From: Solobacterium sp. | GTDB lineage: Bacteria; Bacillota_I; Bacilli_A; Erysipelotrichales; Erysipelotrichaceae | Reading direction: 5' to 3' | Assembly (NCBI GenBank): GCA_017941735.1 | Contig: JAGAVW010000002.1 | Span: 1-64,000 of the forward strand | DNA length: 64,000 nt | Part shown: in pieces, positions 42,266 to 50,248 of the stretch | How positions within the stretch are numbered: position 1 is the stretch's first letter | Layout: every line of letters begins with the position of its first letter | Program-made: the position numbers and the translations under genes | The notes under the pieces: generated by a model | Seen by the model: the letters and a program-made list of their open reading frames with translations, nothing else | Told to the model about the DNA's origin: nothing | The model's database searches: none

Positions 42266-43096
42266 ATGAAACATATTTATGTCAATTTAAAACGTTTCGA
42301 TATCCCAAAGGAGTTGGGTGGTGTGAATTCGTTAGCCCCTTTAAAGAGTTGGGGTGAAACGATTGTTAAAAATATTCAAGATGACATTGAAAGCTATCAA
42401 GATACAGATTTCACTATCTTCTTTCCAGAAGCCCATCTTCTAGCCGCAAAGGAAGCTTTAAAAGATAAGAGTCGATTAGAAATTGGGTGCCAATCGGTTT
42501 ATCGTGAAGATACAGCAATAGGTGGTAACTTTGGTGCGTTTACTTCTAACCGCACCGCCAATGCGATGAAAGCTCTTGGCGTAACTGCAACGATCATAGG
42601 CCATTGTGAAGAAAGAAAAGATAAGACTGGTGTATTGGCACAAGCAGGTATTCAAAATCCCAAAGCCGTCAATGAGATTTTGAATCAAGAAATCATATCT
42701 GCAACGAAAGCTGGATTAAAAGTGCTTTACTGTATTGGGGAAAGTACAGAAGAGCAAGATCATTGGCAAGAAGTATTAAAAGAACAATTAGAGATTGGTT
42801 TAAAAGAGGTCAACCGTGATTTTGTTTGTATTGCGTATGAACCAGTATGGGCAATTGGCCCTGGTAAAACACCACCAGATAAAGATTACATTCAAATGGT
42901 CGCTCGCTACATCAAAGATCTCACAAATGGCTTAGATGTTGTGTATGGAGGTGGGCTAAAGAGTGATAATGCGAAAATGTTAGCATCCATACCAGAAGTG
43001 GATGGGGGACTCATTGCTTTAACGCGTTTTCAAGGAGAGATTGGTTTCTATCTCGAAGAGTATCTTGAAATTGTTCGCCTGTATCTAGGACAATAA
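42266..43096 (+). CDS. Second triosephosphate isomerase-like protein
   Basis: The 276-residue TIM-family protein has the catalytic His in ATIIGHCEERKD (about residue 112), the catalytic Glu in IAYEPVWAIGPGKTP (about residue 186, with loop 6) and a YGGGLKS phosphate site. The N-terminus has VNLKRFD where glycolytic enzymes have GNWKM. It is about 25 residues longer than typical TpiA. Such operon-borne paralogues can isomerise tetrulose phosphates (as in erythritol pathways) or handle DHAP from a pathway aldolase. It ends the operon. Confidence 0.85.
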   Translation: MKHIYVNLKRFDIPKELGGVNSLAPLKSWGETIVKNIQDDIESYQDTDFTIFFPEAHLLAAKEALKDKSRLEIGCQSVYREDTAIGGNFGAFTSNRTANAMKALGVTATIIGHCEERKDKTGVLAQAGIQNPKAVNEILNQEIISATKAGLKVLYCIGESTEEQDHWQEVLKEQLEIGLKEVNRDFVCIAYEPVWAIGPGKTPPDKDYIQMVARYIKDLTNGLDVVYGGGLKSDNAKMLASIPEVDGGLIALTRFQGEIGFYLEEYLEIVRLYLGQ

Positions 43097-43162
43097 AACA
43101 TTTAAAGAACACACATAAAAACACAGAATCATTTCTGCAATTGGAAAGAGAATGTCAAATCT

Positions 43163-43711
43163 TTAGTCATTCACAAAAGCTTCTAAATCACGAATCTTTT
43201 GAGCGGGGACGCCTGCTACAAGTGTATTATCGGGAACGCTCTTAGTGACGACGGCACCTGCTGCTACGACAACATTGTTTCCGATTGTTACGCCAGGAAG
43301 AATGACAGCATTTGCGCCTATCCATACGTCATTCCCAATTGTGATAGGGCTTGCGATTCCAATGGAATCTCTACGCATACGTAAATCAAATGGATGATTT
43401 GAAGTGGTAATTACAACATTAGGCGCAAGTAAAATGTTGTCGCCAATGGTAACCATACCACGATCCATAATCGATACATTGTAATTAATAAACGCATGGT
43501 TTCCAATTTTAATATGCTTTCCATTATCACAATGAAAACCAGGATAAATCGTACAATCGTTTCCGATTTCTAAAAATAATTCCTGTATTATTTCAAGACG
43601 TTCTTCTTTCTGTGTTACAGAAAGTGCATTTAGCTTTTCACATAAAAGGATTGCTCGCTCTTTTTCTTTTGCGGTAATTGGATCTTTCATATCGTAAACT
43701 ATTTCATTCAT
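43163..43711 (-). CDS. Maltose/galactoside-type sugar O-acetyltransferase
   Basis: The 182-residue left-handed beta-helix acetyltransferase of the LacA/Maa type has hexapeptide repeats from about residue 55 on, the catalytic-His region in VVITTSNHPFDLRMR (His about 109), IGNDVWIGANAVILPGVTIG and the C-terminal VAGVPAQKIR. The N-terminal Maa helix region is present. It acetylates a sugar with acetyl-CoA, probably as detoxification. AGGAG precedes the ATG. It is a single gene, convergent with the operon before it. Confidence 0.9.
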   Translation of the reverse strand: MNEIVYDMKDPITAKEKERAILLCEKLNALSVTQKEERLEIIQELFLEIGNDCTIYPGFHCDNGKHIKIGNHAFINYNVSIMDRGMVTIGDNILLAPNVVITTSNHPFDLRMRRDSIGIASPITIGNDVWIGANAVILPGVTIGNNVVVAAGAVVTKSVPDNTLVAGVPAQKIRDLEAFVND

Positions 43712-43788
43712 AAAAACTTTGACTCCTAACTAAATCATAAATACTTATTATCTTATAGTATAAGCTTTTTCTTTCAAACGGATGCATG

Positions 43789-43819
43789 GATGATCTTGAA
43801 ACAGAAGATTAAGATCATC
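43789..43819. other. Intergenic hairpin of unknown role
   Basis: GATGATCTT (43789-43797) and AAGATCATC (43811-43819) form a perfect 9-bp stem with a 13-base loop. It is about 80 bases upstream of the acetyltransferase start and has no T-run, so it is not an obvious terminator. The rest of the 43712-43865 gap holds no gene. Confidence 0.4.
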
Positions 43820-43865
43820 TAGAAAAATATTATAGTATGGATTCTTTATTGGTTGTTAATAATAT

Positions 43866-43896
43866 AAAAAAGTGTGATTCCTCATTGAATCACACT
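43866..43896 (-). terminator. Intrinsic terminator of tRNA-Val
   Basis: On the minus strand AGTGTGATTC, a six-base loop and GAATCACACT are followed by six T residues. Confidence 0.9.
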
Positions 43897-43906
43897 ATTT
43901 CTTTAA

Positions 43907-43982
43907 TGGTGAGCGATAAGGGACTCGAACCCATGACCCCTTCCACGTCAAGGAAGTGCTCTCCCAACTGAGCTAATCACTC
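43907..43982 (-). tRNA. tRNA-Val (GAC)
   Basis: The minus strand folds as a 76-base tRNA with acceptor GAGTGAT/ATCGCTC (one wobble), D-arm GCTC/GAGC, anticodon stem CTTCC/GGAAG around TTGACGT (anticodon GAC), T-loop TTCGAGT and encoded CCA. The T-stem has one apparent T-T mismatch. It is an isolated single tRNA followed by its own terminator. Confidence 0.93.
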
Positions 43983-44030
43983 GTGCCTAGTTATAGTAAC
44001 ATAGTTTTATATAAAATTACAGAATATCTA

Positions 44031-44039
44031 TGCTAAAAT
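44031..44039 (+). promoter_or_regulatory. Extended -10 promoter of the coiled-coil membrane protein gene
   Basis: TGCTAAAAT lies 24 bases before ATG 44064. The predicted +1 falls at or after an upstream in-frame ATG at 44043, which therefore is not the start; AAGGGG precedes 44064. Confidence 0.6.
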
Positions 44040-44063
44040 AAAATGCGATTAAGGGGAAAGAAA

Positions 44064-44492
44064 ATGAGAATTGGAAGAAAGGTATTAAATTGGTTGTCAT
44101 TGGTCTTGTTGGTAGCAGGCGTTTGTTGCATTGCATTTGGATATTTGACCAATCGTTCTTTTTTAACCTATATTGAAAAATTATTGGCTGATGCGGAATT
44201 TGGGAAAACATTAAAACTCATTCTATTGGGCGTTGGATTAATTCTAGTATCTTTGATTCTCTTCAGCTTCTCATTACGTTTAGGAAGTCGTATTCGTAAG
44301 ATTGATAAAGCTAAGAAAGAAGAAGAGGAACACCAAAGAAGTTTAGAAGAAGAATTGCATCAAAGAACAAAAGCAGAAGCAGAAACAGCTAGAGCAGAGG
44401 CCGATCGCTTCCGCCAAGAAGCCGACCAAGCCAAAGCAGAACTTGCGGCAATGCAGACATCCGAAATACAAACCGAAGAGGAACCGGAATAG
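44064..44492 (+). CDS. Membrane protein with C-terminal coiled coil, unknown function
   Basis: A 142-residue protein with two membrane helices (about 8-28 and 50-75) and a highly charged Glu/Lys/Ala-rich C-terminal helix (about 85-130) with heptad character that should form a coiled coil facing the cytoplasm. No family was recognised. The start is ATG 44064 after AAGGGGAAAG. It stands alone between tRNA-Val and an oxidoreductase gene. Confidence 0.7.
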   Translation: MRIGRKVLNWLSLVLLVAGVCCIAFGYLTNRSFLTYIEKLLADAEFGKTLKLILLGVGLILVSLILFSFSLRLGSRIRKIDKAKKEEEEHQRSLEEELHQRTKAEAETARAEADRFRQEADQAKAELAAMQTSEIQTEEEPE

Positions 44493-44531
44493 GTTTCTCT
44501 TTTGTTATAATGAAGAAAATGGAGAACAGAT

Positions 44532-45152
44532 ATGAAGGTCTTATTAATTAATGGAAGTCCACATCAGCATGGTGCGACCGATGTGGCATTAAATGAAGTC
44601 GCTAATAAACTTAAGGAACATAAAATTGAAACGGAGATTTTGTGGTTAGGAACCAAGGCTATGCAAGGATGCATTGCGTGCGGTAACTGCTCTAAAACAG
44701 GAAAATGTGTATTTAATGATTTGGTCAATGAAACCAATGCCCGTGCAGCGGAGTTTGATGCGATGGTTGTTGGTGGACCTGTTTATTATGGTGGCATTTG
44801 TGGACAATTAACCGCATTTTTAGATCGTTTGTTCTATTGTTCGCATGGTGCATGGAAGCATAAACTTGGAGCAAGTGTGGTCACTTGTCGTAGGGCAGGC
44901 AATACCGCTGCATACCAAAGATTGAATCAATATTTTGGAATTAGTAATATGCCAATTGTAACCTCACGCTATTGGAATCTTATTCATGGCAACAGTGCAG
45001 AAGAAGCACGCCAAGACGAAGAAGGCTTACAAACCATGCGTGTATTAGGTGAGAATATGGCATGGCTATTGAAATGCATTCAAGCTGGTAAAGAAAACGG
45101 AGTCCAAGACCCCGTTTATGAAAAAGCCGTCTTTACGAATTTCATTCGCTAG
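44532..45152 (+). CDS. Flavodoxin-fold NAD(P)H-dependent FMN reductase
   Basis: The 206-residue flavoprotein begins MKVLLINGSPHQHGATDVAL, the FMN phosphate loop of the NADPH-dependent FMN reductase family, and has a GCIACGNCSKTGKC cysteine segment and VVGGPVYYGGICGQL. It resembles iron-sulfur flavoprotein-like reductases of anaerobes, though the Cys spacing (C-x-x-C-x-x-C-x4-C) would be needed for a cluster and is not proven here. TATAAT-like bases and AGAACAG precede ATG 44532. Its substrate is unknown. Confidence 0.85.
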   Translation: MKVLLINGSPHQHGATDVALNEVANKLKEHKIETEILWLGTKAMQGCIACGNCSKTGKCVFNDLVNETNARAAEFDAMVVGGPVYYGGICGQLTAFLDRLFYCSHGAWKHKLGASVVTCRRAGNTAAYQRLNQYFGISNMPIVTSRYWNLIHGNSAEEARQDEEGLQTMRVLGENMAWLLKCIQAGKENGVQDPVYEKAVFTNFIR

Positions 45153-45164
45153 ATTTTACAAATT

Positions 45165-45190
45165 AAAAGTGCGATAGTTCGCACTTTTTT
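45165..45190. terminator. Bidirectional terminator between the reductase and citrate synthase genes
   Basis: AAAAGTGCGA (45165-45174) pairs with TCGCACTTTT (45179-45188), with a strong T-run on the plus strand and TTTTAATTT on the minus strand. Confidence 0.85.
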
Positions 45191-45213
45191 GTGTTTTTAA
45201 GCTTCCAATAAGC

Positions 45214-46587
45214 TTATTTACGGTTGCTTAAAGAAACATATTCTTGGGTTTCACCAATATATTTATAAGCAGGACGAATGATGCGATTTGCGAATTCGAC
45301 TTCTTCCATGCGGTGTGCACACCATCCAGCAACACGGGAAATCGCAAAGATAGGAGTATATAACTCTTCTGAAATCCCTAAGATTCGGTAGACAAGACCA
45401 GAGAATAAATCAACATTTGCACAAACGTTCTTTGTTTTCTTAGTCTCTTCCGCAAATACAATTGGTGCATTCTTTTCAATGTTACAGAGTAAGGTATATT
45501 CTTTTTCAAATCCTTTTTCGTAAGCTAAATCTTTTAATTGTTCTTTTAACATGAGTGCACGGGGGTCAGATTTGGTATAAACCGCGTGTCCAACTCCATA
45601 GATGAGGCCACTTTTGTCATAAGCTTCTTTGCGTAAGATTTTGCGCAATGCATCTTTTACTTCTCCATCATTCTCTGGATGCTTAATTTGTCCTAGTAAA
45701 TAATCCATTTGATGCATTACTTTAATATTTGCGCCACCATGTTTTGGACCTTTTAAAGCACCAATGGCAGATGCGATACTCGAATAGGTATCTGATCCAG
45801 AAGAAGAGACAACGCGGTCTACAAAGGTACTATTGTTTCCACCACCATGGTCAGCGTGCGCAATGAGACATAAGTCTAAGAGTTTTGCTTCTTCATGCGT
45901 GAATGCTTGATCCGGTCGATAGGTAGAAAGTATATGCTCGGCAATCGAATACCCTTTTTTTGGATAATGGAAATATAACGAGCCATGATTATAGGCATGT
46001 TTTTTTGCTTGGTAGGCATAAACCATCATCGTAGGAAGTTGGGCAATGAGGTTGATGGATTGTTGGATGATGTTTTCTAAACTTGTATCTTCCGCGTCTT
46101 CATCATAGCTATACATGGCTAAAACAGAACGTGCCATTTTGTTCATGACATTTGGAGAAGGGGCACTGAGAATCATCGTTTCTACAAAGCCATCTGGTAA
46201 TTGTCGATGCTCTTCTAACACATTACAAAATTTCTGTAGGTTTTCTTCGGATGGTAACGTACCAAATAATAAAAGCCATACAAGTTCTTCATATAGAAAG
46301 CGATCTTTTGTGATAGCTTCATTCACAATGTCTAAAAAATCAATGCCACGATAGATGAGTTTCCCATCAATCGGTAACACATTTCCTTCTAAATCTTTTT
46401 TATAACCAATGACATCACAAATATTGGTGAGACCCGCAAGAACACCGGTTCCATCGGGGTTACGTAAACCACGCTTAACGCCTAGTTGTTCACTGGTTTC
46501 AGGGTCAATAAAATTATGGTTGCGATATTCATCACATAGGAGTGTAATTTCGTCTTTTGTTAAACTTGGGACATCTGGATAAATCAT
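45214..46587 (-). CDS. gltA: Citrate synthase
   Basis: The 457-residue enzyme condenses oxaloacetate and acetyl-CoA. It has the IDGKLIYRGIDFLDI segment, the first catalytic His in CLIAHADHGGGNNSTF, the second in GPKHGGANIKVM, the GVGHAVYTKSDPRA loop with catalytic residues and FAISRVAGWCAHRMEE near the end. GAGGTG precedes the ATG. It is divergent from the isocitrate dehydrogenase and aconitase-like genes across a 110-base shared promoter region, forming an oxidative half-cycle that would make 2-oxoglutarate for glutamate. Confidence 0.96.
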   Translation of the reverse strand: MIYPDVPSLTKDEITLLCDEYRNHNFIDPETSEQLGVKRGLRNPDGTGVLAGLTNICDVIGYKKDLEGNVLPIDGKLIYRGIDFLDIVNEAITKDRFLYEELVWLLLFGTLPSEENLQKFCNVLEEHRQLPDGFVETMILSAPSPNVMNKMARSVLAMYSYDEDAEDTSLENIIQQSINLIAQLPTMMVYAYQAKKHAYNHGSLYFHYPKKGYSIAEHILSTYRPDQAFTHEEAKLLDLCLIAHADHGGGNNSTFVDRVVSSSGSDTYSSIASAIGALKGPKHGGANIKVMHQMDYLLGQIKHPENDGEVKDALRKILRKEAYDKSGLIYGVGHAVYTKSDPRALMLKEQLKDLAYEKGFEKEYTLLCNIEKNAPIVFAEETKKTKNVCANVDLFSGLVYRILGISEELYTPIFAISRVAGWCAHRMEEVEFANRIIRPAYKYIGETQEYVSLSNRK

Positions 46588-46697
46588 AAAACACCTCTAG
46601 TATTGGAATTATAGTAATTGTTTTTTTCAATGGATGCAATGAAAATAGAGAAAAACACATAACTTCGTGTACAATATTAATCAATAAGGTAGTAGTT

Positions 46698-47705
46698 ATG
46701 AAAGTTGTATTAATTCCAGGAGATGGAATCGGAAAAGAGATTTCCACAAGTTTATTAAAAGTAGCAGAAGCTTTGAAGTGCCCAATGGAATGGCAAGTAT
46801 TTGAAGCGGGCGCCGAGCATTATGAAGAGAGTGGTGTGTTGTATGAAGAAGGCTTATTAGAGGCGATTCGTCATACCGGAATCGCTATTAAAGGCCCAAC
46901 CGCTACACCAATTGGAACAGGCTTTCGTTCCCTCAATGTCCAATTGCGCAAAGAATTCGATGCCTATGCGAATATTCGTCCAATTCAATCCATCCCTGGA
47001 ATTGAAACACCATATAAGAATGTTAATTTAGTGATTTTCCGTGAGAATACGGAAGATTTATATAGTGGTGTAGAAGAAGTCATCTCCGAAGAGGAAGTGC
47101 ACGCACTTAAGATCATTACACGAAGAGCGAGTGAACGTATTATACGTGCGGCTTTTGAATATGCGCAAAAAGAAGGGCGTAAAAAAGTCACGGCTGTACA
47201 TAAAGCAAATATCATCAAACAAGCAGATGGGTTATTTTTATCTGTGTTTGATGAAGTCGCAAAGGAATATCCAAGGATTAAAACGGAAAAGATTATTGTG
47301 GATGCGGCTTGTATGAAACTCGTGATGAATCCAAATCAATTTGATGTTCTTGTGACCATGAATCTCTATGGGGATATCCTTAGTGATTTGTGTGCAGGGC
47401 TTGTGGGTGGACTTGGTTTTGCGCCAAGTGTGAATCGGGGCGAAGAAGTATCCATCTATGAAGCGGTCCATGGTTCTGCCCCTGATATCGCAGGGAAAAA
47501 CTTGGCCAATCCGACCGCATTATTAATGGCATTTGAAATGTTGTTGAAAGATTATGGTTATTCGAAAGAAGCAAAGATTCTTCATAATTCTTTACGCGAA
47601 GTGATTGAAGAAGGATTATCTTTAACCCCAGATCAAGGTGGACAAGCAACTTGTACAGAATATACAAACGCAATCATACAGAGGATTCAAGATGCGCTTC
47701 ATTAA
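46698..47705 (+). CDS. icd: Isocitrate dehydrogenase (NAD-type, isocitrate/isopropylmalate family)
   Basis: The 335-residue enzyme is of the short homoisocitrate/NAD-IDH clade. It has VVLIPGDGIGKEI, the substrate segment TGFRSLNVQLRKEFDAYANIRP (split around S-x-N-x-x-L-R), RENTEDLYSGVE, VHKANIIK, the metal-binding NLYGDILSDL and the coenzyme motif EAVHGSAPDIAGKNLANPTA. The coenzyme motif suggests NAD, by family rule. AAGGTAG precedes ATG 46698 and TACAAT lies upstream. Its 3' end overlaps the hydratase gene by 14 bases. Confidence 0.92.
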   Translation: MKVVLIPGDGIGKEISTSLLKVAEALKCPMEWQVFEAGAEHYEESGVLYEEGLLEAIRHTGIAIKGPTATPIGTGFRSLNVQLRKEFDAYANIRPIQSIPGIETPYKNVNLVIFRENTEDLYSGVEEVISEEEVHALKIITRRASERIIRAAFEYAQKEGRKKVTAVHKANIIKQADGLFLSVFDEVAKEYPRIKTEKIIVDAACMKLVMNPNQFDVLVTMNLYGDILSDLCAGLVGGLGFAPSVNRGEEVSIYEAVHGSAPDIAGKNLANPTALLMAFEMLLKDYGYSKEAKILHNSLREVIEEGLSLTPDQGGQATCTEYTNAIIQRIQDALH

Positions 47706-49902
47706 TCAACCGGTACAATATCAAAATGGAAGGGTTGCCCTTGCACCAGACAAATCAACTGGTAAAGATAAAACATTAACCAGTCGTATTTTAAATGCGC
47801 ACCAACAGGATCAAAAGGATTCTCTTTTCCATCTTAAATTTGATTCCTTGACTTCACACGATATTACGTATGTAGGGATTATTCAAAGCGCACGTGCTTC
47901 CGGATTAGAAGAGTTTCCTATGCCTTATGTGTTAACGAATTGTCATAATACGCTATGTGCAGTAGGTGGGACAATTAATGAAGACGATCATCAATTTGCC
48001 TTATCTGCTGCCCATAAGTATGGGGGCATTTATGTGCCCGCAAATATGGCTGTCATACATAGCTATAATCGTGAGATGATGACAGGTTGTGGGCGCATGA
48101 TACTTGGCTCCGATTCGCATACACGCTATGGTGCTTTAGGAACGATGGGAATTGGAGAAGGTGGTGGCGAATTAGTGAAACAACTACTTGGTCGCACCTA
48201 CGATATTGCCTATCCTAAAGTGATTTTGGTGTATGTAACAGGAAGCGTTAAACCTGGAGTTGGTCCACAAGATGTCGCTTTAACGCTGATTAAAGAAACC
48301 TATCCAAAGGGACTTGTGAAGAACGCGGTCTTAGAGTTTGTGGGGCCTGGTATTCATAATTTATCGCAAGATTTTCGTAATGGTATCGATGTCATGACTA
48401 CAGAAACCGCATGCTTATCTTCGATTTGGGAAACAGATGAAATCACAAAACAATATTATGAAAACCATAAACGAAGCGATGCCTATTGCCCACTCATTGT
48501 CGAAGAGGGTGCGGTATATGATGCATGCATTGAACTTGATTTAAGTGAAATTGAATGCATGATGGCGATGCCCATGCATCCCATGTATGCTTTATCCATT
48601 CATGAATTCTTAGCTCGTCCAGAAGAAATTCTAAAAGAAACACAAGCACGTATTGAAGAAAGTTTAAAACGTCCTTTAGAACAAGATCTCACAAAGAAAT
48701 TAGTAGATGGGAACTTTCAAGTTGAGCAAGGAATTATCGCAGGTTGTTCGGGTGGCATTTATGAGAATATCATGGCTGCTAGAGATATCTTGAAGGGTGG
48801 TTCCATTGGGAATGGGCGTTTCCGTATGAGCGTTTATCCAGATTCCATGCCGATTCATAAAGCACTTGTAGAAAATGGATGTGTGAGTGATCTGTTAGAA
48901 AGTGGTGTTATTTTCCGAGAAGCTTTTTGTGGGCCATGTTTTGGGGCTGGTGATACGCCTGCTAATGGGGAATTTTCCATTCGCCATACAACGCGTAATT
49001 TTCCAAATCGCGAAGGATCGAAACCAAATGAAGGCCAACAAGCTTTTGTGGCTCTCATGGATGCGCGCTCTATTGCAGCAACCGCAAAAAATGGTGGCAT
49101 CTTAACTGCCGCTAGTGATTTGATGCAAAAAGACAATCTGATTCAACCTTATGTTTTTGATGCTTCCATTTATGAAAAACGTGTATATGATGGCTATCAA
49201 AAAGCGGATAAGGAATATGAATTACTACAAGGGCCAAACATTAAAGATTGGCCATCTATCCCTTCACTCAAAGATACGATGCTTGTGAAAGTTGTGAGTT
49301 ATTTGGATGATCCAGTGACGACAACAGATGAATTGATTCCTTCCGGTGAAACATCAAGCTATCGCTCCAATCCACTACGCCTAGCAGAATTTACATTGTC
49401 TAGACGTGATCCAAACTATGTAACATACGCAAAACAAGTGCAGGCATTAACAAAAGACGATAAAGAAATACAAAGTCTTCAATCTTTCTTAGCATCACAA
49501 GGTCAAAGGATTGATTGGGAAGATATCGCTATTGTTTCTGCCATCTATGCAAATCAGCCAGGAGATGGTTCCGCACGTGAGCAAGCAGCTTCTTGTCAAC
49601 GTGTACTTGGGGCAGGGGTGAATTTTGCGTTAAGCTATGCGACTAAGCGCTATCGTTCCAATTGTATAAACTGGGGCATTTTGCCCTTTATCGTAGAAAA
49701 TAAAAACAATATCCAACCGATGGATTGGATTTATATCAAGAATAGCAAACAGGCAATAAAAGAAGATGCCCCCTTTGAAGCTTATGTCGTAAAAGAAAAA
49801 CTCGAGCCAATTTCATTATCTGTTGGTCAGTTAAGCAAAGAAGAGCGAGAAGTATTACTTGCGGGTTGTCTGATTAATTATTATCGAAATGGAGAAATGT
49901 AG
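47692..49902 (+). CDS. Aconitase-superfamily hydratase (YbhJ-like)
   Basis: The 736-residue protein has aconitase-type domains: an N-terminal SDSHTRYGALGTMGIGEGGGEL (split around SDSHTRYGALG), Fe-S cluster cysteines in REAFCGPCFGAGDTPANGE and TACLSS, RHTTRNFPNREG and a C-terminal swivel domain with IVSAIYANQPGDGSAREQA. It is shorter than AcnA (about 890) and nearest in size to the uncharacterised YbhJ group. Sitting between citrate synthase and IDH genes it is the obvious candidate for citrate to isocitrate. GAGG precedes ATG 47692. Confidence 0.85.
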   Translation: MRFINQPVQYQNGRVALAPDKSTGKDKTLTSRILNAHQQDQKDSLFHLKFDSLTSHDITYVGIIQSARASGLEEFPMPYVLTNCHNTLCAVGGTINEDDHQFALSAAHKYGGIYVPANMAVIHSYNREMMTGCGRMILGSDSHTRYGALGTMGIGEGGGELVKQLLGRTYDIAYPKVILVYVTGSVKPGVGPQDVALTLIKETYPKGLVKNAVLEFVGPGIHNLSQDFRNGIDVMTTETACLSSIWETDEITKQYYENHKRSDAYCPLIVEEGAVYDACIELDLSEIECMMAMPMHPMYALSIHEFLARPEEILKETQARIEESLKRPLEQDLTKKLVDGNFQVEQGIIAGCSGGIYENIMAARDILKGGSIGNGRFRMSVYPDSMPIHKALVENGCVSDLLESGVIFREAFCGPCFGAGDTPANGEFSIRHTTRNFPNREGSKPNEGQQAFVALMDARSIAATAKNGGILTAASDLMQKDNLIQPYVFDASIYEKRVYDGYQKADKEYELLQGPNIKDWPSIPSLKDTMLVKVVSYLDDPVTTTDELIPSGETSSYRSNPLRLAEFTLSRRDPNYVTYAKQVQALTKDDKEIQSLQSFLASQGQRIDWEDIAIVSAIYANQPGDGSAREQAASCQRVLGAGVNFALSYATKRYRSNCINWGILPFIVENKNNIQPMDWIYIKNSKQAIKEDAPFEAYVVKEKLEPISLSVGQLSKEEREVLLAGCLINYYRNGEM

Positions 49903-49903
49903 T

Positions 49904-50236
49904 ATGCAAGAAGAAACATTTGAATTATATGATTTAAAAGTGGAAGTGGTAGAAGGGGAAAAACCTTTTGTGTGTAGTCATCATGTGGGAGATTCTTTCT
50001 TAGTGGAAGGAGAAAACTTAATCTTTGAAGAAGGAACTTCTTTTTCCATGTATGCATTAGCCGCAATTTTACCACTTTTACCCGCAAAACAGCGCATAAC
50101 AAGTGCAGCTGATTGGATGGAGACAGATGGTGAAATTGCGTGTCCTGATCCAAATTGTGGGGCTCGGTTTAAAATTATTAGGATTGGAAAACGGAGTTTT
50201 AAACATAGTGATGTAACTGTTGTTCCAATGAAATAG
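49904..50236 (+). CDS. TIGR04076 family small protein
   Basis: The 110-residue protein has YDLKVEVVEGEKPF, HHVGDSFLVEGENL, a SMYALAAILPLLPAKQR helix and CPDPNCGARFKIIRI, which is the layout of the TIGR04076 family often found beside reductases in anaerobes. Its function is unknown; the C-x4-C pair may bind metal. The ATG is two bases after the hydratase stop and the aldo/keto reductase follows 12 bases after it, so all three are probably co-transcribed. Confidence 0.75.
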   Translation: MQEETFELYDLKVEVVEGEKPFVCSHHVGDSFLVEGENLIFEEGTSFSMYALAAILPLLPAKQRITSAADWMETDGEIACPDPNCGARFKIIRIGKRSFKHSDVTVVPMK

Positions 50237-50248
50237 AAGTGAGGTTTT

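Noticed and set aside
44043-44063. ATG 44043 as start of the coiled-coil membrane protein
   Set aside because: It is at or before the predicted transcription start of an extended -10 promoter, and a good AAGGGG precedes ATG 44064.
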